Assembly (NCBI GenBank): GCA_902479135.1
Contig: CABSNU010000019.1
Location: forward strand, 1-37,843
DNA: 37,843 bases
Origin: an uncultured Collinsella sp.
Lineage (GTDB): Bacteria > Actinomycetota > Coriobacteriia > Coriobacteriales > Coriobacteriaceae
Reading direction: 5' to 3'
Within the stretch, counting starts at the first letter, position 1. Each line of letters opens with the position of its first letter. Under the pieces are notes generated by a model, which was given only the letters and a program-made list of their open reading frames with translations, ran no database searches and was not told where the DNA came from. The position numbers were made by a program, and so were the translations under genes. Below, in pieces: positions 6,528-14,148 of this stretch.

Positions 6528-8543
6528 TTAGACCAGACGGGCGTTGATCGTCTTGGCGATCTCGGCGGCGTTGGTGGAACCCTTGACGGTGCCACGGAAG
6601 TCCTCGTCCATGAGCGCCTCGGCGACCTTGGACAGGATCTTGAGGTGCGTGGTGCCAGCCTGTGCACCAGGGATGAGCAGGGCGATAGCCACGTTGACGG
6701 GAGCGCCGTCCATGGTGTCCCAACCGGTCACGCCGGATTCGTCCTTGACGACGATGACGGCAGCCTCGGTAATGGCGTCGGACTTGGCATGCGGGATGGC
6801 GAAGCCCTCCATCATGCCCGTGGTGCCCTCGGCCTCGCGGGCCAGGAATGCGTTCATAACAGCGTCAGCATCGTTGGCGAGACCGGCCTTGACAGCCTGG
6901 TTGGAGACGAAGCTCAGAGCCTCGTCACGAGAAGCGAAGTCCTCGGCGACAAAGACGTTCTCGACCTTCACGAAGTCGACAGCCTCGGTCTTGGGGGCCT
7001 CGACGGCAGCGGCCTTAGGGGCCTCAACCGGCTTGGCAGCGGGAGCAGCGGCAGGAGCGGCCTTCAGGTTCTTCTCGAAGTCATACTTCTTGAAGGCCAC
7101 GAACAGGATGCCACCGACCACGGCGCCGATGAGGATCGCGAGGACCCACAGCGGACCGTTCTCGACAACGGGCAGAACCAGGAAGCCACCGTGGGGCGCC
7201 GGATCATGAACGTTGAACATGATGGTCAGGATCGAAGCGATGGAGGAACCGAGCATCATGATGGGCATGACGGGCCAGATGTTCTTGGTCATGAACGGAA
7301 TGGCGCCCTCGGTGATGTGGGTGCAACCAAGGATGAGGTTGACGATACCGGCGTCATGATCCTCCTGGCTGAAGTACTTCTTGCCGACGACGACGGCGAA
7401 GGTGGTGATCAGCGGCGGAACGATGCAGGCGGCGGAGACGGCAGCCATGAAGTTGGTGCCGAAGTTGTAGGTGTCGGTGCCGACACCGGCGGCCAAGGCC
7501 TCGGTAAGCATAGCGGTACCGGTGACGTAGGCAGCCTTGTTGACCGGGCCGCCCATGTCAACGGCGCACATGCAGCCGATGGCAAGACCCAGGACGATGG
7601 CGCCAGAAGCGGACAGACCCTTGAGGAAGTCCATCATGGCGGTGTTGATGGCAGCCATGGGGCCGGAGATGCCGAGCATCACGAGGCCGACGATGGCAGT
7701 CGAGAACAGCGGGTACAGGAAGATGGCCTTGAGGCCGTCCAGGTTCTTGGGCAGACCGGCGAAAACCTTCTCGAGCAGCAGGATGACATAACCAGCGAGG
7801 AAGCCGCCGACGATGCCGCCCAGGAAGCCGAAGCCCACGCCAGCGCCGCCAGCGTCGATCATACCGGTCTCGGCGTTAACGGGCAGGCCCTGGATGGCGA
7901 TCATACCGGCGACGAAGCCGGGGACGAGCGCTGGGCGCTTGCCGATGGACTCGGCGATGTAGGCGGAAAGCACGGGAACCATGAGGTTCATGGCAATGCC
8001 GCCGATGATCTTGAGCATAGCGGCGAAGGTGTTGTAGTCAGACGCCGTCGAATCGAAGGACGTGATGCCCCACAGGAACGAAAGAGCGGTCAGAACACCA
8101 CCGGCGACGACGAAGACCAGCATGTGGCTGACGCCGTTCATGAGGTGCTTGTAGATAATGTGGCCGACGGACTCCTTCTCCTCGACCTCGTCCTCGACAT
8201 CGGCAGCGGCGGCAACCGAGTCGTCGCCCTTGGCGCGGAGCGCGCGGTCAATCAGCTTGCCGGCGGCCTCGACGGACAGGGCCTTGGAAACACCAACGGA
8301 AACCATGGGCTTACCGGCGAAACGCTCCGCCTGGACATCCTTATCAGCTGCGACGACGACGGCCTTGGCACCGGCGATCTCACCCTTCGTGAGCTCGTTC
8401 TCGACACCGACCTGGCCATGGGTCTCGACCTTAATGGTCAGACCGCGCTCGGCAGCTGCCTTCTCCAGCGCCTCCTTCGCCATGAAGGTGTGCGCGATAC
8501 CGGTCGGGCAACCGGTGGCGGCGATGATGTCAAACTTAGACAT
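6528..8543 (-). CDS. fruA: PTS fructose-family permease, fused IIB-IIC-IIA
   Basis: This 671-residue membrane permease imports a hexose, probably fructose, as its 1-phosphate. IIB is at the N-terminus, with phospho-cysteine C12 in GCPTGIAHTFMAKEA. IIC follows, with many membrane segments over about residues 110-450 and family motifs such as GGPVNKAAY and ITEGAIPF. An Ala/Pro-rich linker joins it to a C-terminal IIA domain whose phospho-histidine is about H585 in GFAIPHAKSDAI. Most fused fructose permeases carry IIA first, so the B-C-A order is less common. ATG 8543 has a GAAGGAGGG ribosome-binding site; upstream in-frame ATGs lack one. The gene is divergent from an RpiR-type regulator and heads the PTS cluster. 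Mannitol or another keto-hexose remains possible, but the tandem 1-phosphofructokinase-like genes favour fructose. Confidence 0.94.
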   Translation of the reverse strand: MSKFDIIAATGCPTGIAHTFMAKEALEKAAAERGLTIKVETHGQVGVENELTKGEIAGAKAVVVAADKDVQAERFAGKPMVSVGVSKALSVEAAGKLIDRALRAKGDDSVAAAADVEDEVEEKESVGHIIYKHLMNGVSHMLVFVVAGGVLTALSFLWGITSFDSTASDYNTFAAMLKIIGGIAMNLMVPVLSAYIAESIGKRPALVPGFVAGMIAIQGLPVNAETGMIDAGGAGVGFGFLGGIVGGFLAGYVILLLEKVFAGLPKNLDGLKAIFLYPLFSTAIVGLVMLGISGPMAAINTAMMDFLKGLSASGAIVLGLAIGCMCAVDMGGPVNKAAYVTGTAMLTEALAAGVGTDTYNFGTNFMAAVSAACIVPPLITTFAVVVGKKYFSQEDHDAGIVNLILGCTHITEGAIPFMTKNIWPVMPIMMLGSSIASILTIMFNVHDPAPHGGFLVLPVVENGPLWVLAILIGAVVGGILFVAFKKYDFEKNLKAAPAAAPAAKPVEAPKAAAVEAPKTEAVDFVKVENVFVAEDFASRDEALSFVSNQAVKAGLANDADAVMNAFLAREAEGTTGMMEGFAIPHAKSDAITEAAVIVVKDESGVTGWDTMDGAPVNVAIALLIPGAQAGTTHLKILSKVAEALMDEDFRGTVKGSTNAAEIAKTINARLV

Positions 8544-8670
8544 GTGTCCCTCCTTCTTGAGTTCTGCGCCCGCGGGCGCTCCCCTACACGCGCCTCGTGG
8601 CGCGCTTTTCCACAACTGAAAGATACCAACCCACCGCTTGCGTGAGAAGAGACAAGGCGCAATTCTCCGG

Positions 8671-8699
8671 TGAAAGGTTCTTTCATAACCGTAAACGGT
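8671..8699. promoter_or_regulatory. Candidate operator palindromes between fruA and the RpiR regulator
   Basis: TGAAAG-GTT-CTTTCA (8671-8685) is a perfect 6-3-6 palindrome, immediately followed by ACCGT-AA-ACGGT (8688-8699). A further half-site, TGAAAG, is at 8703-8708. They lie just downstream of the putative fruA -10 box, a typical repressor position. Binding by the adjacent regulator is inferred. Confidence 0.5.
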
Positions 8700-8706
8700 A
8701 GGTGAA

Positions 8707-8734
8707 AGTTTATCATCATTGCTTGAATCGGCAA
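8707..8734 (-). promoter_or_regulatory. Putative fruA promoter
   Basis: On the minus strand TTGCCG (8729-8734) and TAAACT (8707-8712) are 16 bases apart, upstream of the operator-like palindromes. The match is moderate. A separate TATACT at 8762-8767 on the plus strand could be the -10 box of the divergent regulator. Confidence 0.4.
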
Positions 8735-8814
8735 GGTGTATCTTGTAATTGAAAATGCCCGTATACTATGGCGTGCATAACACGTCTGTTTTTCATGCCA
8801 ACCAGGAGCCATCC

Positions 8815-9672
8815 ATGACCGATAGCAGCAAGAGCGCGCTCTCCCTCATTAGCACCCATAAGGGATACAGCGAATCCGAGCAGCGCATTGTCGACTATAT
8901 TCTGGAGAACCAGTCCGAGGCTCCGCGCCTGACAGCCGCCCAGCTCTCACGAGCTGCCGCCACGTCCGAGGCGACGGTTTCGCGCTTTTGCCGCAAACTA
9001 GGCTTTGGCAGCTTCCGCAGCTTTCAGTTTTCGTTGGCGCGCGACTTGGAAAGCCAGCGCAACGAGGGCCTGACCGACGAGGTCTCGCTCGACAACATGG
9101 AGCAGAGCCTCAAGAATATCCTTGCTGCCAAGGTGAGCGAGCTTAATGCAACCATCGACGGGATCGACCACGATACGCTGGCGGCTGTTGTGCATGCCCT
9201 TAAGCATGCAGGGGTTATTGAGTTTGCAGCTGTGGGCAATACGAACGCGGTCGCGCTCGATGCGACGTTTAAGTTTTCGCAGCTGGGCCTGCGCTGCATG
9301 GCGAGCACCATCAGTGAAACCGCAATCGGTTTTGCGCTGACCCTGAAGCCTGACGACGTCATCGTGCTGATCTCGAACTCCGGTAAGTCGCGCCGCCTCA
9401 ACCGCATGGCAAAGGCCGCACGCGAGACGGGCGCCACGGTGGTCGTTATCAGCGGCGACAGCAAATCCCCACTCGCGCGCCTGGCCGACTATACCTTTAA
9501 TACGGTGAATCACGAGGCGCTACTCACCACGGGCGACTTTGCGTTTTCCAAAATAAGCGCCACGATGATCATCGAGGTCATCTACAACTTCCTGCTGCCC
9601 GAAATCGAGGACGCGCGCGAGCACATCAGCTACTACGAGGAGCTCATCCAGCCGGATAAGGTCGTGGAGTAG
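8815..9672 (+). CDS. RpiR-family transcriptional regulator (HTH + SIS)
   Basis: This 285-residue protein has an N-terminal RpiR helix-turn-helix, with YSESEQRIVDYILEN followed by LSRAAATSEATVSRFCRKLGF at about residues 20-65. A C-terminal SIS sugar-phosphate-binding domain includes VLISNSGKSRRLNRMAK and VVVISGDSKSPLARLAD. Proteins of this family usually bind a phosphosugar effector and control the neighbouring sugar genes. ATG 8815 has CAGGAG six bases upstream. It is divergent from the fructose permease, with palindromes between them, so it most likely controls the PTS cluster in response to fructose 1-phosphate or the bisphosphate. That is notable because fructose operons more often use DeoR-type or LacI-type regulators. 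Repressor or activator role cannot be decided here. Confidence 0.92.
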   Translation: MTDSSKSALSLISTHKGYSESEQRIVDYILENQSEAPRLTAAQLSRAAATSEATVSRFCRKLGFGSFRSFQFSLARDLESQRNEGLTDEVSLDNMEQSLKNILAAKVSELNATIDGIDHDTLAAVVHALKHAGVIEFAAVGNTNAVALDATFKFSQLGLRCMASTISETAIGFALTLKPDDVIVLISNSGKSRRLNRMAKAARETGATVVVISGDSKSPLARLADYTFNTVNHEALLTTGDFAFSKISATMIIEVIYNFLLPEIEDAREHISYYEELIQPDKVVE

Positions 9673-9693
9673 TCAACTTGGGAGCCGATAGGG

Positions 9694-9867
9694 GCCGTCA
9701 GCCACAAAACGCGCCTATCTACTACGTTTTGACCGCAGGCGCCAACCATACACCCAAAACTAAGAAAACCGCAGGCGTTCTACCTGCGGTTTTCTTTTTA
9801 CAAGTTTTGGCGTGGAAGCCGGTGCCCTTCTAAACGTAGTAGATAGCCCCATTTCGTGGCGAACGGC
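9694..9867. repeat. 174-bp imperfect inverted repeat enclosing a terminator
   Basis: The outer arms are 36 bases long (9694-9729 and 9832-9867). Their inner 15 bases are perfectly complementary (CTATCTACTACGTTT), and a diverged outer part still aligns without gaps. A second partial pairing (CCAAAAC near 9754, GTTTTGG near 9804) lies inside, and a 14-bp terminator hairpin is at the centre. A similar word (TATCTACTGCGTT on the minus strand) occurs at 33121-33136 upstream of lspA, hinting at a dispersed family. No coding function is seen. Confidence 0.75.
9762..9796. terminator. Bidirectional terminator between the regulator gene and recN
   Basis: AAGAAAACCGCAGG and CCTGCGGTTTTCTT form a 14-bp perfect stem with a 7-base loop. 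It is flanked by T-rich sequence on the plus strand and is symmetrical enough to stop the convergent recN transcript as well. Confidence 0.85.
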
Positions 9868-9882
9868 TCTGAACAAGCACGT

Positions 9883-9988
9883 GGTGGGACAAAATTATCA
9901 GTAGTTTTTGTCCCAGGGTCGCCTGCGGCAACAAACTCGATACGACTTTCGCACCTGGGACAAGAACTACTGATAATTTTGTCCCACC
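9883..9988. repeat. 106-bp inverted repeat with 35-base arms beside recN
   Basis: The arms at 9883-9917 and 9954-9988 are complementary over 35 bases with one mismatch. Each arm contains GTGGGACAAAATTATCAG and ends in TTGTCCCAGG. Each arm is itself partly palindromic (GGGACAA ... TTGTCCC). The 36-base centre is unrelated sequence with GTCG/CGAC at its edges. It ends 17 bases before the recN stop codon and has no T-run, so it is not a classic terminator. The same 18-base core recurs once at 26881 beside rarA. Confidence 0.85.
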
Positions 9989-10005
9989 AACCATCGGGAT
10001 ACGGC

Positions 10006-11634
10006 TTACCCCCGCGCTTCTTCGAGCATCTGCTTGGCGTGCGCCAAGCTCGCCTCCGTTTGATCGCCGCTGAGCATGCGGGCGATCTCGGCGGTACGGG
10101 CCTCGCCGGTTACCTCGTCCAAGTGCGTCTGGGGAACATCACCCGGCTCCTTGCTGACCACGTAATGCTTATCAGCCATAACCGCGACCTGCGCCAAGTG
10201 AGTTACGGCAATCACCTGATGCGTAGCGGCAAGATCTGCCAACACGCCTGCGAGGGCACGCGCCGTCGACCCGCCAACGCCGGCATCGACCTCGTCAAAT
10301 ACCAGCGTGTCAACACCATCGGCGTTACCCAGAACCACTTTGCTCGCAAGCATGACGCGGCTGAGCTCGCCACCCGACGCAATGCGCCGCAAAGGACGCG
10401 GCGTCAGCCCGGCGCCGCTACGGTACAGCAGCTCATAGCTCGAAGGGCCTGCCGGAGTCCATTCAGCGCGGGGCAAATCGCGCGACTCCCACACGAGCTC
10501 AGCGCTTCCCATCTCCAAGCGTGCCATCTGACGGCCGACCTCGTGACAAAAACGTGGGGCGGCCGTGTTGCGCACACGCTTGAGCGCCTTGGCAGCAGCA
10601 AATAACTCGCGCTCAGCGGCACCAAGTGCTTCACGCGACTTCTTGATTTGTTCATCACCATCGTCAACGAGCGACAGCAGCTCTTGCGAGCGATCGCGCA
10701 TGGCAAAAACATCGTCCATGGTAGGACCCCACTGACGCAGCAGCCCCTTAAGGTCGGAATAGCGCTCACGCATGCGAGCGAGCTCGCGCGGGTCGAAGGC
10801 GACGCCATCGCGATAGGCACGAAGCTCGTTCGCGCTATCCTCAAGGGAGATACAGGCATCCGAAAGCGCATCGGCAATGTCGCCCAGTTTGCGATCGACG
10901 GCAGCCATACGGGAAAGCTCTGCCACGGCGCTGTTCACGGCATCGAGCGCTCCACCTTCGGCAGCAAGCGATGCATGAGCCTCGTTGGCGGTGGCCACCA
11001 AGACTTCGGCGTGCTCCGAGCGCGGCAGCAGCTCCTCGAGTTCCTCGTACTCACCCGGCTTGGGGTCGACTTCCGCAATGCGCTCGAGGGCAAAACGCGC
11101 CTCCTCGACGCGACTCCCTTGCGCGCGCGAGGCTTCCTCGACACGGCGAAGCTCCTTGGCAGCCGCACGCGATGCCTTAAAGCAGGCGAGATAACGATCG
11201 AGTGCCTCGAGCGCCGAACGGCCCGCCCAGGCATCCACCATGGCGACATGATGTGCTGGATCGAGCAGGCGCTGATGCTCGTGCTGACCGCACAGGTCCA
11301 TCATTGCTCCCACGCGCTCAGAAAGTTCGCGCACGCTGCCGATACGACCATCGATCTTGACGCGGCTGCGACCCTCGGCAGAAAGGCTGCGCAAAACGGT
11401 GAAGCCCTCGGCGTCGTGCGGACCATCGAACAGGCGAGCCTCGACACTCGCCAGCGCCTCGCCCTCGCGAACCGTCGAAGAATCCGCGCGCTCGCCCAAA
11501 ATGAGCTTGAGGGCAGACAGCAGCGCAGTCTTGCCGGCACCGGTCTCACCGGTCAGGACAGTCAAGCCGGCACTCGGCACCAGCGTTGCCTCGCGAATGA
11601 GGGCAATGTTGGAAACCTGCAGCTCATCGATCAT
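10006..11634 (-). CDS. recN: DNA repair ATPase RecN
   Basis: This 542-residue SMC-like protein acts in recombinational repair of double-strand breaks. The ATP-binding head shows Walker A GETGAGKTALL at about residues 29-39. The family motif DLCGQHEHQRLLDP follows at about 112-125. A long central charged helical region makes the coiled coil. The C-terminal head has the signature SGGELSRVMLA and Walker B TLVFDEVDAGVGG. Length is normal. ATG 11634 overlaps the end of nadK by 11 bases, so the two are translationally coupled. tlyA-nadK-recN is a common actinobacterial and firmicute order. It is the last gene of a long minus-strand run and is followed by two large inverted repeats. Confidence 0.96.
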   Translation of the reverse strand: MIDELQVSNIALIREATLVPSAGLTVLTGETGAGKTALLSALKLILGERADSSTVREGEALASVEARLFDGPHDAEGFTVLRSLSAEGRSRVKIDGRIGSVRELSERVGAMMDLCGQHEHQRLLDPAHHVAMVDAWAGRSALEALDRYLACFKASRAAAKELRRVEEASRAQGSRVEEARFALERIAEVDPKPGEYEELEELLPRSEHAEVLVATANEAHASLAAEGGALDAVNSAVAELSRMAAVDRKLGDIADALSDACISLEDSANELRAYRDGVAFDPRELARMRERYSDLKGLLRQWGPTMDDVFAMRDRSQELLSLVDDGDEQIKKSREALGAAERELFAAAKALKRVRNTAAPRFCHEVGRQMARLEMGSAELVWESRDLPRAEWTPAGPSSYELLYRSGAGLTPRPLRRIASGGELSRVMLASKVVLGNADGVDTLVFDEVDAGVGGSTARALAGVLADLAATHQVIAVTHLAQVAVMADKHYVVSKEPGDVPQTHLDEVTGEARTAEIARMLSGDQTEASLAHAKQMLEEARG

Positions 11635-12484
11635 GACGAACTCCGTAGAATACGCGGCTCACCGAGTTGTAAAAGCTCTCGGGGCCGTAATCAAGGAGCA
11701 GCACATCCCCGGGACCGCGGCGAACGGCCACGCTCTCGACCGTGCCGTCGCAAGTAATGAACTGTCCGTCGATAGCGATCGCCGGAACACTCGGGCGGTC
11801 GTCGGACATAAAAATCTCGACGACATCACTCGGCGAGGTCAAGAAGGCACGAGCTTGAATGGTGTGCGGCGCAATGGGCACGCAAACCATGCCTGCGTAA
11901 TCGGGACTCACGATAGGACCGCCAGCGCTCAGGGCATAACCCGTAGAGCCGGTCGCCGTGGACACAACCACGCCATCGCCACGCAGGCGATCGATATGGT
12001 GGCCCGACACGGTAATGTCGAACTCAACCATATCGGACAGCGGCCCGCGCGTGAGCGCCATGTCATTGAGGGCAAACGTGCGCACGACGTCCTTCGTACC
12101 GTCATCGCGCACGGACACGATATCCGCAGCGATCGTGGCGCGGCGACTCACGTGAAGCTCGCCAGACAGAGCATCGCTCACAACCTGCAAAATGTCGCGC
12201 TCCTCCGGACTGGCCGCCGTCAAAAATCCCAGGTGACCATAGGAAAGACCCAAGATGGGAATCTCGCGATAGTTGAGGATACGAGCCGCGCGCAGCAGCG
12301 TGCCATCGCCACCGAGTGTGATGACCAGGTCGGCGCCATCAATATCGGGCGTGCTCTGAATCTTGGAGCGCTGATCGGCCGCCCATGCAACCTCGTAGCC
12401 CTGACGCGTCAGCCAAAGCTCGAGCATCAAACCGCTCTCGACTGCCTCTTGCTTGTAATAATTGGGAACCAGAAAGACCTTCAT
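11624..12484 (-). CDS. nadK: NAD kinase
   Basis: This cytoplasmic enzyme phosphorylates NAD to NADP with ATP. The 286-residue protein has the signature GGDGTLLRAAR (about residues 58-68), the second conserved block DGVVVSTATGSTGYALSAGGP, and a C-terminal beta-rich domain. The start ATG at 12484 overlaps the stop of the upstream tlyA-like gene in an ATGA arrangement, and the stop overlaps recN. This indicates tight translational coupling along the tlyA-nadK-recN block. Nothing unusual is seen. Confidence 0.96.
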   Translation of the reverse strand: MKVFLVPNYYKQEAVESGLMLELWLTRQGYEVAWAADQRSKIQSTPDIDGADLVITLGGDGTLLRAARILNYREIPILGLSYGHLGFLTAASPEERDILQVVSDALSGELHVSRRATIAADIVSVRDDGTKDVVRTFALNDMALTRGPLSDMVEFDITVSGHHIDRLRGDGVVVSTATGSTGYALSAGGPIVSPDYAGMVCVPIAPHTIQARAFLTSPSDVVEIFMSDDRPSVPAIAIDGQFITCDGTVESVAVRRGPGDVLLLDYGPESFYNSVSRVFYGVRHDR

Positions 12485-13293
12485 AGCGTTGCAGCTTTCT
12501 CGCTCAAAACCGATACCTGGGATTGCAGCTCATCATCGGAGCGCTCACCGACAGCAAACCTCGTGCCGTACAGGAAAAACTCCACGTTGCCCTTGGCGCC
12601 ATGAATAGGCGACACGCACACATCGACCGGGAACAGGCCCTTGGCGGCAAAGAGCTCGATCGCCGCCACGAGCGTATCAACGCGCACGGCAGGGTCAGTC
12701 ACGATGCCACCCTCGCCCACCAGTGCCGCCGGAGCCTCAAACTGCGGCTTCACCAGCGTGCAGAACGAGCCGACAGGTGTCAGGCACGCCAACACGGCAT
12801 CGATAATGTTTGCAATGCTCGTAAACGAAACATCGCATACAGCCAGGTCAATGGCATTGCCGTACCCAAGCTCGGGCAGGTGCGTCACATTCGTGCGCTC
12901 ATGAAGCGTCACGCGATCGTCCTGGCGCAGCGACCAATCAAACTGAGCTCGGCCCACATCGACCGAAACAACGGTCGCGGCGCCACGCTTAAGCAAACAA
13001 TCGGTAAAGCCGCCGGTAGAGCATCCCACGTCCAGGCAGGCAAGGCCCGACGGGTCAATTCCAAACGCATCGAGCGCACCCTCGAGCTTAAGGCCGCCGC
13101 GTCCAACGTACGGAATGCGCCCTTTAACATGCAGCGGTAGGCCCGGCGTCACCTTGAGCCCCGGCGAAGTCAAGCGCTCGCCGCCACTCGAGACCAGGCC
13201 GGCCATAAGAGTGCGAAGGGCATCCGCGCGATCGGCGCAGATGCCCTGTGAAATCAGTTCGTCATCAAGACGCACGCGTTTCATGAATGCCAT
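12481..13293 (-). CDS. tlyA: TlyA-family rRNA 2'-O-methyltransferase (S4 + FtsJ-like)
   Basis: The N-terminal S4 RNA-binding domain (KRVRLDDELISQGICADRADALRTLMAGLV) precedes a Rossmann methyltransferase with the SAM-binding motif LDVGCSTGGFTDCLL and the later block LVKPQFEA. Members methylate ribosomal RNA (TlyA of mycobacteria acts on 16S and 23S cytidines); some homologues are annotated as haemolysins. ATG 13293 and ATG 13284 are both possible. Neither has a strong ribosome-binding site, though GGA lies upstream of the first, and the S4 homology begins right after the second. The longer open frame overlaps xseB and is not supported. It overlaps nadK by 4 bases. Confidence 0.92.
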   Translation of the reverse strand: MAFMKRVRLDDELISQGICADRADALRTLMAGLVSSGGERLTSPGLKVTPGLPLHVKGRIPYVGRGGLKLEGALDAFGIDPSGLACLDVGCSTGGFTDCLLKRGAATVVSVDVGRAQFDWSLRQDDRVTLHERTNVTHLPELGYGNAIDLAVCDVSFTSIANIIDAVLACLTPVGSFCTLVKPQFEAPAALVGEGGIVTDPAVRVDTLVAAIELFAAKGLFPVDVCVSPIHGAKGNVEFFLYGTRFAVGERSDDELQSQVSVLSEKAATL

Positions 13294-13318
13294 CAACCAT
13301 TCGTATCCGGAGATGCGG

Positions 13319-13558
13319 CTAGCTATCCTGAGATTCGTTTGCCGCATCCTCATCGTATTCCTGCTCGAGCTTATCGGCCTCACGCGGCGTCAACTCAAAC
13401 TTGTCGACCATATCGACCGCGCGGGAACCCAGCTCAATCGCTTCGTCAAACAGATCGAGCGAACGCTCCAGGGACGTATCCTTGGAGCGAACGGTAGCGA
13501 TGATCTGGTCCAGACGGTCCGAGATCTCGTCAAAGTTGCGGACAGAACCCTCTGGCAT
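13319..13558 (-). CDS. xseB: Exodeoxyribonuclease VII small subunit
   Basis: This 79-residue helical protein matches the XseB pattern: NFDEISDRLDQIIATVRSKD then SLERSLDLFDEAIELGSRA, followed by an acidic tail. With XseA it forms the ssDNA exonuclease VII. Its AGGAG ribosome-binding site is formed by the final codons of nusB, so the two genes are coupled. Usually xseA lies directly upstream; here nusB takes that place and no large subunit gene is in the window. Assignment rests on a short, low-complexity helical family, so confidence is a little lower. Confidence 0.85.
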   Translation of the reverse strand: MPEGSVRNFDEISDRLDQIIATVRSKDTSLERSLDLFDEAIELGSRAVDMVDKFELTPREADKLEQEYDEDAANESQDS

Positions 13559-13560
13559 GA

Positions 13561-14145
13561 CTACTCCTCGAAGGAGTCGACGACAACCTCGGCGGCGTCC
13601 GCATCCTCGGCCAGCACGCCAGCCTCAGCCTGAGCAACCGCAACCTTAGCGGCAGCCTCGGCAGCCTGGGCCTCCTCGCGTGCGCGATCCTCGGCCAGCA
13701 GCTCCTGGTACAGGTCCTCGCCCGGCAGCTCCTCGCTGCGAGCGATCTTGCCCAGTACGCCGTTAACAAACGATGCGGACTGGTCGGTGCCATAGGCCTT
13801 GGCAAGCTCAACGGCCTCGTTGATCACGATGGCGTCAGAGACCTCCTCGTCGGTGAGGAAACGCATCTCGTAGACGGCGATACGCAGCAGGTTGCGGTCG
13901 GCGCCGGGCATGCGCATAAGATCCCAGTTCTTGGCAACGGCGCGCAGGGCACAGTCGATGCGGTCGATGTGCTCATAGGCACCGCGGCAAAGCTCCAGCG
14001 CATAGGGGTCGAGGGGACCCTTCGAGATCAGGAAATCGCCCTCGAGAACGCGCTCGAGCGGGCTGTCCGTGGCCTCGGCCTGGAACAGCAGCTGCAGCGC
14101 CTGACTGCGGGCAAGCGTACGCCCGCGATAAACCTTAAGGCTCAA
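13561..14145 (-). CDS. nusB: Transcription antitermination factor NusB with long acidic tail
   Basis: NusB binds boxA RNA with ribosomal protein S10 in rRNA antitermination. The helical domain over residues 1-145 shows RGRTLARSQALQLLFQAEA at the start and NLLRIAVYEMRFL, AIVINEAVELAKAYGTDQSASFVNGVLGKIA near the end, all typical. Residues from about 150 to 194 form an Ala/Glu-rich acidic extension absent from classic NusB proteins of about 140 residues. The start codon is TTG at 14145, supported by AAGGAG six bases upstream; no ATG or GTG fits. It lies 3 bases after the stop of the Asp23-family gene. Confidence 0.93.
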   Translation of the reverse strand: MSLKVYRGRTLARSQALQLLFQAEATDSPLERVLEGDFLISKGPLDPYALELCRGAYEHIDRIDCALRAVAKNWDLMRMPGADRNLLRIAVYEMRFLTDEEVSDAIVINEAVELAKAYGTDQSASFVNGVLGKIARSEELPGEDLYQELLAEDRAREEAQAAEAAAKVAVAQAEAGVLAEDADAAEVVVDSFEE

Positions 14146-14148
14146 AGG

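Noticed and set aside
6321..8645. A 774-codon open frame on the plus strand opposite the fructose permease
   Set aside because: Same reason: repetitive Asp/Gly/His-rich shadow protein with no recognisable motif, while the minus strand encodes clear IIB, IIC and IIA active sites.
9694..9988. The nested inverted repeats could be ends of an insertion sequence
   Set aside because: Only non-coding sequence lies between the arms, no transposase fragment is seen, and I could not identify target-site duplications.
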